A stretch of 64,000 nucleotides of DNA from UBA1479 sp040216635 (GTDB taxonomy: Bacteria > Pseudomonadota > Alphaproteobacteria > Rhodospirillales > Casp-alpha2), in NCBI GenBank assembly GCA_040216635.1, contig JAVJOU010000029.1:310001-374000 (forward strand), written 5' to 3'. Both the position numbers and the translations under genes were made by a program. Positions 54,528 through 62,114 of the stretch are shown here, piece after piece (position 1 is the first letter of the stretch; the number at the start of each line of letters is the position of its first letter). The notes under the pieces were generated by a model. That model saw nothing but the letters and a program-made list of their open reading frames with translations, was not told where the DNA came from and did no database searches.

Positions 54528-55411
54528 GCATGCAAAAAACCCTTCCCGAGCCGGTTATCCGGCCGGAATTCATCAACGAGAACATCGCCGATGCGCATAC
54601 GGGCGACGTGGCCCGCGAATTGTCGGTGATCGAAAAAGTATGGAACATCAACGGCGTCCGCAAAGCGGTCATCCTGTTGGGGCTGGTCACCATCTGGCAG
54701 GCCTATACGGTCCTGTTTGACGTGGAACCCCTGATGTTCCCGACGTTTCTCGTCTCTCTGCAAACACTGATCACCGATCTGTTCCAAGGTGACCTGATCT
54801 GGAAGGTCTGGTTTTCCGTCAAGGTCCTGATCTACGGCTATGGAATGGGCATGGCGATTGCCGCCGTCCTTGTTCTATGGGGCACGTCGTCCCGCCTGGG
54901 CGGTGATTTCATCGCCATGGCCACGGCCATGTTCAACCCCCTGCCGTCCATCGCCATGCTGCCGCTTGCCATGCTGTGGTTCGGCCTGGGCACGGCAAGC
55001 CTAGTGTTCGTTCTGGTCCATGCCGTGTTGTGGGCCGTGGCGTTGAACACCCATACCGGGTTCAAGAACGTATCGTCCACTTTGCGCATGATCGGCGAAA
55101 ACTACGGCCTCAAGGGCGTTCCCTTCGTGTGCAAGGTTCTGGTGCCGGCGGCTCTGCCGTCGATCATGACCGGGATGAAGGTCGGCTGGGCGTTTGCCTG
55201 GCGCACCCTGATCGGGGCCGAGCTTGTGTTCGGCGCCTCGTCGGGCTCTGGCGGTCTTGGCTGGTATATTTTCGAATCGTCTCAGAACATCGAGACAGAG
55301 GGTGTGTTCGCCGGCCTGTTCATGGTCATTCTGATCGGCATTACGGTGGAAAACGTGATCTTCCGTAACATCGAACTGCGCACCGTGAACCGCTGGGGCA
55401 TGCAACGCTAA
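54524..55411 (+). CDS. TauC/SsuC-like ABC transporter permease 2
   Basis: 295 aa from ATG 54524 (ATGA overlap with permease 1). Leader VIRPEFINENIADAHTGDVA and the coupling segment ENYGLKGVPFVCKVLVPAALPSIMTGMKVG parallel permease 1. The importer probably uses a permease heterodimer, unlike TauABC, which normally has one permease gene. Followed 15 nt later by the TauD-family gene. Confidence 0.92.
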   Translation: MSMQKTLPEPVIRPEFINENIADAHTGDVARELSVIEKVWNINGVRKAVILLGLVTIWQAYTVLFDVEPLMFPTFLVSLQTLITDLFQGDLIWKVWFSVKVLIYGYGMGMAIAAVLVLWGTSSRLGGDFIAMATAMFNPLPSIAMLPLAMLWFGLGTASLVFVLVHAVLWAVALNTHTGFKNVSSTLRMIGENYGLKGVPFVCKVLVPAALPSIMTGMKVGWAFAWRTLIGAELVFGASSGSGGLGWYIFESSQNIETEGVFAGLFMVILIGITVENVIFRNIELRTVNRWGMQR

Positions 55412-55426
55412 GCCTGGAGAAGACCC

Positions 55427-56287
55427 GTGACCATTTCCATCAACCTGCCCGTCAAACCGCTCGACAATCCCGTGGCGGCGGAAGTCGTGGGCCTTGACCT
55501 GAACATGGACCTGGACGACCAAACCATCGCCGATCTGCACAAGGCGTGGATGGCCTATCCGGTCCTTATCATCCGGGGCCAGGAAAACCTGACCATGGAA
55601 CGGCATCTGGAGTACTCCCGCCGGTTCGGTGATCTGCAACGCCATACGGTGAAGGAAATCCTTCACCCCGAGTTTCCGGACATCCTGGTTCTGTCGAACC
55701 GGGGCCGGGGCGGGGCACAGCCGATCAACAACGGCGGGGCCTATTGGCATTCGGATATCACGTACGAAGAAGTCCCGCCCATGGGCTCCATCCTGCACGG
55801 CGTCATCACCCCGCCCGAAGGCGGCGATACGCTCTACGCCGACATGACGGCGGCCTATGACGCCCTGGACGATGCCACCAAAGCCGAGATCGAAGGCCTG
55901 AAGGCCGTTCATTCCTATCGCATCCGTTACGAAGCGATGATGAATGCCGGCGTACGCCCGCCCAAGACCGAGGAAGAACTGTCCCAGTGGACAGAGGTCA
56001 TCCACCCCATCGCCCGCACCCATCCGGAAACGGGCAAAAAGGCCATCTACGTCAACGAGGGCTTTACCTCACGCGTGGAAGGCATGGGCGACAACGAAGG
56101 GCGTGATCTTCTGGAACGGCTGTTCGAACATTCGACCCAGGAGGAATTCGTCTACCGCCACAAATGGCATCAGGGCGACGTGGTGATGTGGGACAACCGC
56201 TGCACCATGCACCGGGCAACGGATTACGACCTCAGCCAGGAACGCTCCATGCACCGCACGACCGTGCGCGGCACACGCCCGGTTTGA
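55427..56287 (+). CDS. TauD/TfdA-family alpha-ketoglutarate dioxygenase
   Basis: 286 aa from GTG 55427, with GGAG 7 nt upstream. Iron ligands His108 and Asp110 (AYWHSDITY) and distal His262 (CTMHRATDY); Arg273 binds 2-oxoglutarate and Arg277 occupies the place of the TauD sulfonate-binding Arg (ERSMHRTT). The family hydroxylates taurine, aryloxyacetates or, as in AtsK, alkyl sulfate esters. Retention of the second Arg fits an anionic sulfo group. It is co-transcribed with the importer and ends at a terminator, so it is the likely first enzyme on the imported substrate. Confidence 0.92.
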   Translation: MTISINLPVKPLDNPVAAEVVGLDLNMDLDDQTIADLHKAWMAYPVLIIRGQENLTMERHLEYSRRFGDLQRHTVKEILHPEFPDILVLSNRGRGGAQPINNGGAYWHSDITYEEVPPMGSILHGVITPPEGGDTLYADMTAAYDALDDATKAEIEGLKAVHSYRIRYEAMMNAGVRPPKTEEELSQWTEVIHPIARTHPETGKKAIYVNEGFTSRVEGMGDNEGRDLLERLFEHSTQEEFVYRHKWHQGDVVMWDNRCTMHRATDYDLSQERSMHRTTVRGTRPV

Positions 56288-56324
56288 CGGCCGCTAAACA
56301 AATATCGCAAACGTGAATATCAAA

Positions 56325-56359
56325 ACCCTCTCCTCATCCCGAGGAGAGGGTATCTTTTT
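56325..56359 (+). terminator. Rho-independent terminator
   Basis: CCCTCTCCTC (56326-56335) pairs with GAGGAGAGGG (56341-56350), extended by an A-T pair, with a 5-nt loop. A short T tract (56355-56359) follows. It ends the importer-dioxygenase transcript and separates it from the HAD-family gene. Confidence 0.8.
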
Positions 56360-56396
56360 GCCCGCAACGCCCCGCAGACACACCAAGGAGACCGCC

Positions 56397-57080
56397 ATGA
56401 CCCAGCCCTACAAACTCGTCACCTTCGACGTCTTTTCCGCCCTGCTCGATATTCAGTCGAGCCTGACCGCCATCGTGCAGCAGACCCTGGGCATGAGGAA
56501 GGACAAGGCCGCTGCCTTCTCCCGCACTTGGCGGCAGGTGCAGATGAGCCGCGCCGCGGCCAGCAACTCCCTTGGCAAAGGCCGCTTGCCGTTCAAGAAT
56601 TGCACGGCCATCGGCCTTGACTATGCGCTCGGCAAGTCCGGAAAGAAGGCGGACGCGGCGACGAAACGCAAACTGATCGCCGCCTGGGGCACGCTGGCGC
56701 CCTGGCCCGAAGCCCCGGCGGTGATGCAGGCGATCAAGAAAAAGGGCTACGCCACGGCGATCCTGTCCAACGGCGATCAGGATCAGCTGGACAGCGTCGC
56801 GGGCGTGTTCGGCCCAGGTGCCTTCGACCATGTGCTGTCGTCGGAAACGGCGGGCTTCTACAAACCCCATCCCTCGGTCTACGAGCTGCCGACCCGCGTG
56901 CTCGGCATCGGATCGAAGGACATCCTGCATGTCGCGGGCGGTGCGGGCGACGTGGTGGGCGCCATCGCCTACGGCATGACCTGCTACTGGTCCAACCGCA
57001 CCGGCGACCTGCCCATGGACCCGACCCTGGGGCCGAGCTATCAAGGCAAGGACCTCAAGGGTGTGTTGAAGCTGCTCTAA
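56397..57080 (+). CDS. HAD-superfamily hydrolase, haloacid dehalogenase type II-like
   Basis: 227 aa from ATG 56397, with AAGGAG 6 nt upstream. Nucleophile Asp11 in VTFDVFSALLD, motif II AILSNGDQDQL, Lys in AGFYKPHPSVYELP and motif IV HVAGGAGDVVGA. In authentic L-2-haloacid dehalogenases, motif IV reads close to SNxWDxxGA; here the Ser, Asn and Trp are lost, though Asp remains. This suggests a different substrate, perhaps a phosphate ester. No halogen-related gene is nearby. It lies after the terminator, convergent with the molybdoenzyme gene. Confidence 0.85.
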   Translation: MTQPYKLVTFDVFSALLDIQSSLTAIVQQTLGMRKDKAAAFSRTWRQVQMSRAAASNSLGKGRLPFKNCTAIGLDYALGKSGKKADAATKRKLIAAWGTLAPWPEAPAVMQAIKKKGYATAILSNGDQDQLDSVAGVFGPGAFDHVLSSETAGFYKPHPSVYELPTRVLGIGSKDILHVAGGAGDVVGAIAYGMTCYWSNRTGDLPMDPTLGPSYQGKDLKGVLKLL

Positions 57081-57085
57081 GCGGA

Positions 57086-59386
57086 TTATTCGGCGGCGGG
57101 CAGGACCACCACCTCCGGGACCCGGAAGGGCTCCGGAGATTCCGCCTGCCCCCCGTACTTCTCTACCTCGACCAGGGTGGTGTGGGAAATCGGCCCCTGG
57201 CCCAGCTTGGACGTGCCCTTATCCAGGGTCAGGACGTTGGGGTTGCCGTGGCGTTCCAGGCTGGACGTTGCCGCCCAGTCGGCCGGATCGAACCAGGCCC
57301 CGGTCGGCAGCTGCGCCACGCCGTCCCGCACGTCGTCACTCACCACGGCCACGGCCAGGGTTTCGCCCCGCCCGTTATAAAGCCGCACCAAATCGCCATC
57401 CTGAATGCCCCGCGCCTGGGCGTCGCCGGGCGACAGGAACACGGGTTCCCGCCCGTCCTGCTTGGCGGCGCGGCTGGGCCCGACGAAATCGAGCTGGGAA
57501 TGCAGCTTGTGCTTGGGCTGGTTGGAAATCAGGTGCAGCGGCCAGGTCTTCGCCTCGGCCCCGCCGAGCCATTCCGCCGGCTCCCGCCACACCGGATGGC
57601 CCGGGCAGTCGTCATAGCCGAACCCGGCAATGGTCTCTGAAAAGATTTCGAACTTGCCCGACGGCGTCGGCAAGGGGTTGGCGGCGGGGTCGGCGCGGAA
57701 CGCCTCGTAGACCACATGGGGCTTTTCGGGGGCTTCCAACTCCAGGATTCCCTCCTCCCAGAAGGCGTCGAAATCGGGCATGCGGTTGGCCAGCGGCCCC
57801 GCACCCTCGCGGGCCTGATCGTAAAGATGGCGCAGCCAGGCATCCTCGTCGCGGCCCTCGGTGAAGGCGGCTTCGATGTCCAGGCGCTGGGCCAGGCCCC
57901 GGAAGATGTCGAAATCGTTCTTGGATTGAAACTGCGGCGTGACGATCTGCTTCATGGCGACCAGGAAACGGTCGCGGGACGAATGGCCGATGTCGTTGCG
58001 TTCCAGGGTCGTCGTGGCGGGCAGCACGATATCGGCCAGCTTGGCCGTGGGCGTCCACCAAGGCTCGTTCACAATCACCGTGTCCGGCCGCCGCCAGCCG
58101 TCCAGCAAACGGTTCAGGTCCTGATGATGGTGGAACGGGTTGCCGCCGCACCAGTAGATCAGTTTGGTGTCCGGATAGGTCCGCCGTTCGCCGTCGAAAT
58201 CGTATTCGCCGCCCGGGTTGAGCAACAGGTCCGTGACCCGCGCCACGGGGATGAAGCTGCCCGTGGGATTTGTGCCGGCGGAATGGGTCAGCGACGGCAT
58301 CCTGGGCACCGGATTGCCCTGGCCGTGCATGCTGCCGTAACCGAAGCCGAAACCACCGCCGGGCAGGCCGATCTGGCCCAGCAGGCAGGCCAGCGCCATG
58401 GTCATCCAGAAGGTCTGCTCGCCATGGTCGCCGCGCTGCAGGGAATAGCTGGTGGCGATCATGGTGCGGCCCGCCGCCATGCGGCGGGCGAGGGTACGGA
58501 TGGTGTCCGCCGGCACGTCGCAGATATCCGCCGCCCAATCGGCGGATTTCGCTTGGCCGTCCGCCCCGCCCATCACATAGGCCAGGAATTGGTCGCCCCC
58601 GACCGCATGGGCCGCCAGGAAATGGGGATTGTGGAGGTCTTCCGACACCAAGGTATGGGCCAGGCCCAGCATCAAGGCCACGTCCGTGTTGGGACGGGGG
58701 GCGATCCATTCCGCATTCAGGAAACCGGGCGCGTCGTTGCGCAGGGGCGTGATGCTGACGACATGGGTGCCGCGCGCGGCGAGCTTCTTCAGCCAGGGCA
58801 CGGTGGTATGGGACGCGGTGCCGCCCGGCTCCACCTGGGTGTTGCGGATGGGGATGCCGCCGAAAGCGACCAGGGTGTCCGTGGCCTCGGCGATCGATGC
58901 CCAGGACGTAAGCCCGCGCAGCGGCGCCAGATCACCCACGATATGCGGCAGAATGGCCAACCCGGCGGCCAGGGAATAGCTGTGCTTCTGCGCCGTGTAG
59001 CCGCCGAAACAGTTCATGAAGCGCTGCATCTGGGTCTTGGCGTGATGGAAGCGCCCGGCGCTGGACCAGCCGTAGGACCCGGCGAATATGGCTTCGTTGC
59101 CGTGGGTCCCCTTCACCCGCCGCAGTTCTTCGGCGACGATATCGAGCGCCTCGTCCCAGGGCACCTCGACGAAGCGGCCGCCGCCCCGCGCCCGGTCGCG
59201 GTGCTTCAGCCAACCTTCGCGGAAAGCCGGGGCCTTGACCCGGCAGTCGTGATGCACGCCTTCGGCCATGCCGTCCAGGATCGGCGACGGATCCGGATCG
59301 CCGGCAAGGGGCCGAATATCCATGATGCGGTTGTCTTGGGCGCGGGCTTCGAATGCCCCCCAGTGGGAACCGTGCGTTTTGTACAT
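57086..59386 (-). CDS. molybdopterin oxidoreductase, DMSO/biotin sulfoxide reductase-like
   Basis: 766 aa. Bis-MGD oxidoreductase of the DMSO reductase/BisC branch: SYGWSSAGRFHHAKTQMQRF at about residues 104-123 carries the Ser that ligates Mo, GGNPFHHHQDLNRLLDGW and WTPTAKLADIVLPATT are conserved, and the C-terminal cap ends PTGAWFDPADW...NVLTLDKGTSKLGQG. There is no Tat signal and no N-terminal iron-sulfur cysteine cluster, so it is cytoplasmic, as BisC and MsrP-independent S-oxide reductases are. Substrates would be S- or N-oxides, possibly sulfoxide intermediates. A 16-bp palindrome lies just upstream. The start ATG has a weak SD. Confidence 0.9.
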   Translation of the reverse strand: MYKTHGSHWGAFEARAQDNRIMDIRPLAGDPDPSPILDGMAEGVHHDCRVKAPAFREGWLKHRDRARGGGRFVEVPWDEALDIVAEELRRVKGTHGNEAIFAGSYGWSSAGRFHHAKTQMQRFMNCFGGYTAQKHSYSLAAGLAILPHIVGDLAPLRGLTSWASIAEATDTLVAFGGIPIRNTQVEPGGTASHTTVPWLKKLAARGTHVVSITPLRNDAPGFLNAEWIAPRPNTDVALMLGLAHTLVSEDLHNPHFLAAHAVGGDQFLAYVMGGADGQAKSADWAADICDVPADTIRTLARRMAAGRTMIATSYSLQRGDHGEQTFWMTMALACLLGQIGLPGGGFGFGYGSMHGQGNPVPRMPSLTHSAGTNPTGSFIPVARVTDLLLNPGGEYDFDGERRTYPDTKLIYWCGGNPFHHHQDLNRLLDGWRRPDTVIVNEPWWTPTAKLADIVLPATTTLERNDIGHSSRDRFLVAMKQIVTPQFQSKNDFDIFRGLAQRLDIEAAFTEGRDEDAWLRHLYDQAREGAGPLANRMPDFDAFWEEGILELEAPEKPHVVYEAFRADPAANPLPTPSGKFEIFSETIAGFGYDDCPGHPVWREPAEWLGGAEAKTWPLHLISNQPKHKLHSQLDFVGPSRAAKQDGREPVFLSPGDAQARGIQDGDLVRLYNGRGETLAVAVVSDDVRDGVAQLPTGAWFDPADWAATSSLERHGNPNVLTLDKGTSKLGQGPISHTTLVEVEKYGGQAESPEPFRVPEVVVLPAAE

Positions 59387-59445
59387 GGGCGTTCGTCCGT
59401 GGTCTTGATAGTGACCAGACGATAGCGCGCGAACCTACTCAGCGC

Positions 59446-59461
59446 AAATTGTATACAATTT
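59446..59461. promoter_or_regulatory. 16-bp perfect palindrome, GntR-type operator
   Basis: AAATTGTATACAATTT is a perfect 16-bp palindrome, 60 nt before the molybdoenzyme start and just downstream of the ComA-family stop. The TTGTATACAA core matches operators of FCD-type GntR regulators, which is a different motif from the ACTATAT sites. Confidence 0.65.
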
Positions 59462-59469
59462 TACGATTT

Positions 59470-60279
59470 CTATTCCGCTGCCTGCGAGCGTTCCTTGGGT
59501 CCGACCACGGACAGGCCGCAGCGCAGGGCTTCCGTTTCCATCACGTCATCGGGCATGACGTTGGCCAGGTTGACGTCGGCCCCGAATTCGTCGAGCAGGA
59601 ATTTCTTGAGCTCGAACACGTCGTTCAGTGTCACGCCCTTAATCCAGGACCCGGTCAGTTCCATCAACGTGCGTTCCAGGTCCAGACCCGATTTCAAGGC
59701 CGTCATCATGGCTTCGTTGACCTTGCCGTCGGTGACCAATTCGGCCCCTTCGACCAGCACGATCTCGCAGCCGGCGTCGAAACAGACCTGGGTCTGGTCG
59801 ATCAGGTCCTGAGGCGATTGGTTGACGACCTTGGACCCGACCTCGCCATGGACTTCCAGGCCCTCGGCGATGGCCATCTTGATCATCTTGGCGCGCTCCG
59901 CGTCATCCAGCGGCACGCAGTTGTCGGAAATCTCCAGCGCGCCGAAGCCCAGGCGCTTGGCCTCGGCGAAGAACCCCGGCATGGCCGGCCAGCCCTGGGT
60001 CGCGAAGACGTATTCGGAAAACTGCCCGCCCAGGAACGGCATCACGTCATAGGATTTATAAAGGGCGAGCTTCTTGACCAGGTAGTCCTCGGGATAGAGC
60101 CGCGCCGTGCCGACCACGATCTTCGCCAGATCCACATAGGGGGCGAGCAGATCCATGTAATCGGCCACCCGGTTCATGGGCAGGCCCCAGTCCATCATCA
60201 TGGTCAGGCCCGTCTTGCGCGGCTTTTGCGAGCGCGCCGTGGGCAGGGGCACCATGGCGAAGGGTACGTTGGCGGTCAT
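59470..60279 (-). CDS. ComA (phosphosulfolactate synthase)-family protein
   Basis: 269 aa TIM-barrel protein. Family hallmarks in order: KTGLTMMMDWGLP near residue 22, YVDLAKIVVGTARLY, FLGGQFSEYVFATQG, AKRLGFGALEISDNCVPL, HGEVGSKVVNQ, IVLVEGAELVTDGKV and NVNLANVMPDDVMETEALRCGL. The archaeal/sporulation enzyme adds sulfite to phosphoenolpyruvate to give phosphosulfolactate. Here it sits beside a sulfatase, a TauD-family dioxygenase and a molybdoenzyme, with no ComB/C/D partners, so a catabolic or sulfite-capturing role, or a new substrate, is possible. SD GGAGACG precedes the ATG. Confidence 0.85.
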   Translation of the reverse strand: MTANVPFAMVPLPTARSQKPRKTGLTMMMDWGLPMNRVADYMDLLAPYVDLAKIVVGTARLYPEDYLVKKLALYKSYDVMPFLGGQFSEYVFATQGWPAMPGFFAEAKRLGFGALEISDNCVPLDDAERAKMIKMAIAEGLEVHGEVGSKVVNQSPQDLIDQTQVCFDAGCEIVLVEGAELVTDGKVNEAMMTALKSGLDLERTLMELTGSWIKGVTLNDVFELKKFLLDEFGADVNLANVMPDDVMETEALRCGLSVVGPKERSQAAE

Positions 60280-60302
60280 TGGTCGTCTCCTGGGTTAGTC
60301 AA

Positions 60303-60490
60303 ACATCGGCTGCACGCCGGGCGGTTATCCCGTGGGGAAAATGCCCCCTCACCCTGCCCTCTCCCCCTTGAGGGGGAGAGGGTTACGAAGGCTTGGGATG
60401 GCGAAGCCGGGCCTAGCCGAAGTGGGGTGAGGGGGGACCATTCCATGCGTCACACTGGGTCAATCGAACATCGGCTGCACGCCGGGCGGC
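60303..60490. repeat. 23-bp direct repeat pair duplicating the sulfatase 3' end
   Basis: An exact 23-bp sequence (AACATCGGCTGCACGCCGGG plus CGG) occurs at 60303-60325 and 60468-60490. The second copy encodes the sulfatase C-terminus (PPGVQPMFD). The first lies 165 bp away, on the far side of a palindromic element. The arrangement looks like duplication of the gene end around an inserted hairpin sequence. Confidence 0.85.
60345..60436. repeat. palindromic intergenic repeat (REP-like cruciform)
   Basis: CCCCCTCACCC (60345-60355) pairs with GGGTGAGGGGG (60426-60436). Inside is a second perfect 11-bp hairpin, CCCTCTCCCCC (60358-60368) with GGGGGAGAGGG (60373-60383) around TTGA, then further imperfect pairing. 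CCCTCACCC/GGGTGAGGG with inner CCCTCTCCC is a widespread intergenic repeat type in proteobacteria. It could end or stabilise the sulfatase message or form a cruciform. Confidence 0.85.
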
Positions 60491-61920
60491 ACGGAAAAGC
60501 CCAGGTCGCCGCGCTTGATGATGGCGTCCTTGCCGCCGTTTTCCACGATCATGCGGGCCTGGGTCTTACGCGCGGCCTTGTCGACGGCGGCGGGATCGCA
60601 GATTTTGCGCAGTTCCGCCGCCAAATCTTTCATGACCCCGGCATGGGCCGGATCTCCCGCCAGATCGGTGAATTCCTCGGGATCGTCGGCCAGATTGAAC
60701 AACTGGTCCGGATAGTCCTCGTAATGGACCAGTTTCCAGTCACCCTTGCGCACCAGGAAGGCCGCCGTTTTCGATCCCATGCCGTGGTATTCGGAAAAGG
60801 CGACGCGGTCGGGCTCCGCCCCCGCCGTCAGGTCCATCAGGTTGGTGCCCGGCAGGTCCTTGGGCAGCGTCTCGCCGTCGGCGGCGCCGACGCAGTCCAT
60901 GATGAAGGGATAGATGTCGCAATGGGTCGCCGGCGTCTTCACCACCTTGCCCGCCGGGATGTCGGGACCCGAGAGGATCAGCGGCACGGCGGCGGCTTCC
61001 TCGTACATCACCGATTTGCCCCAGGCCCCCCGGTTGCCCATGTTGTCGCCGTGGTCGGTGGTGTAGAGCACCCGTGTATCGGCAGACAGGCCCGCATCCG
61101 CCATGGCATTCAGGATCAGGCCGACCTGTTCATCCATGAAGGAAATCAGGCCGAGATAGCCCGCCTGCGCGCGCTTGACCATGTCCATGGTCGTGAAATG
61201 GTCGTCATAGGTGAAGATCGACCGGTAGTCGTCGATGTAAGGATGGATCGGCGACTTGCGCTTGTCATACAGCTTGGGCGGCGCCAGGTCCCGATTGTAG
61301 TAGCGGTAGAAATGTTCCGAAGGTGCGGTCAGCGGGAAATGCGGCGCCACGAAGGACACGAACAGCACCCAGGGCTTGTCCGTATGCTTGGGCGCTTCCT
61401 CGTACAGCCAGGATTGCGCGCGGGCCGTGATGTCGCGGTCATAGCGCGTGTACATGCTCTCGCCCGGCCCGGCCAGCTTGGCCATTTTCCACGAAGCCCC
61501 GCGCTTGGGCGTGTCTTCGTCGCGGATCAGGCCCAAAAGGTCGCCCTTGCCGTCGATGATGTGCATGGCCAGTTCTTCGTCGGCGAAGCCGTTGTCGTCC
61601 TCGTCCGACCGGAAATGCAGCTTGCCGATGGAAACGGTCTGATGGCCACGCTCGCGCAGGGTCTTGTGCCAGTTGGCCTGGGTGCCGTCGAACGGCGTCG
61701 CGTTGTCCCAGGCACCGATCTGATGCACATACTTGCCCGTGGCGAAGCTTGCCCGTGCCGGAACACAGACCGGACAAACCGTGTAGGCCGCGTCGAATCG
61801 GGTACCCTGTTGGGCCAATCGATCGATATTCGGGGTATGGATGAAGGGGTGGCCGTAGCACCCGGTCACGGACCGAGTATGCTCGTCCGACATCAGAATG
61901 ATAAGGTTTTTAGGCTCCAT
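60460..61920 (-). CDS. type I sulfatase (Cys-type, formylglycine-dependent)
   Basis: 486 aa alkaline-phosphatase-superfamily sulfatase. Metal Asp12 (LMSDEHTRSVTG), catalytic CVPARASFATG with Cys52-x-Pro-x-Arg56 as formylglycine site, VAPHFPLTAPS, TTDHGDNMGNRG (metal Asp-His) and GKSVMYEEAAAVPLI. No signal peptide, so the sulfate ester must reach the cytoplasm. Maturation needs a formylglycine-generating enzyme, not encoded in the window. CPARAS-type homologues include choline sulfatase, aryl sulfatases and phosphonate monoester hydrolases. It heads a minus-strand unit with ComA-family and molybdoenzyme genes. Confidence 0.92.
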   Translation of the reverse strand: MEPKNLIILMSDEHTRSVTGCYGHPFIHTPNIDRLAQQGTRFDAAYTVCPVCVPARASFATGKYVHQIGAWDNATPFDGTQANWHKTLRERGHQTVSIGKLHFRSDEDDNGFADEELAMHIIDGKGDLLGLIRDEDTPKRGASWKMAKLAGPGESMYTRYDRDITARAQSWLYEEAPKHTDKPWVLFVSFVAPHFPLTAPSEHFYRYYNRDLAPPKLYDKRKSPIHPYIDDYRSIFTYDDHFTTMDMVKRAQAGYLGLISFMDEQVGLILNAMADAGLSADTRVLYTTDHGDNMGNRGAWGKSVMYEEAAAVPLILSGPDIPAGKVVKTPATHCDIYPFIMDCVGAADGETLPKDLPGTNLMDLTAGAEPDRVAFSEYHGMGSKTAAFLVRKGDWKLVHYEDYPDQLFNLADDPEEFTDLAGDPAHAGVMKDLAAELRKICDPAAVDKAARKTQARMIVENGGKDAIIKRGDLGFSVPPGVQPMFD

Positions 61921-62007
61921 GGGGCACCGTTTCCTGCGGTTTCTGCGGATTTTTGCAACCCTGCATATTTTTTTGACGCGTTAAGTGTGGAAAACGCGAT
62001 ACTTGAG

Positions 62008-62021
62008 TAACTATATAGTTA
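62008..62021. promoter_or_regulatory. 14-bp palindromic operator beside gntR-type gene
   Basis: TAACTATATAGTTA is a perfect palindrome, in the 194-bp gap between the sulfatase start (61920) and the GntR gene start (62115). Its ACTATATAG core repeats in the 51.4 kb divergent promoter. Position suits control of both flanking genes by the GntR protein. Confidence 0.65.
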
Positions 62022-62114
62022 ATCGAAATGTCAAGCGGGATGGCCTTGGCGGCCGTCCCGTCGTAAAAATTATGGTGCAAATTAAAAGATTTCGGGATTA
62101 GGGGCTTCCTGCAC

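Noticed and set aside
59353..62010. 885-aa open frame on the plus strand
   Set aside because: It runs antisense to the ComA-family and sulfatase genes and crosses the intergenic repeat; it is His/Arg/Gly-rich and has no family features, a typical high-GC shadow frame.
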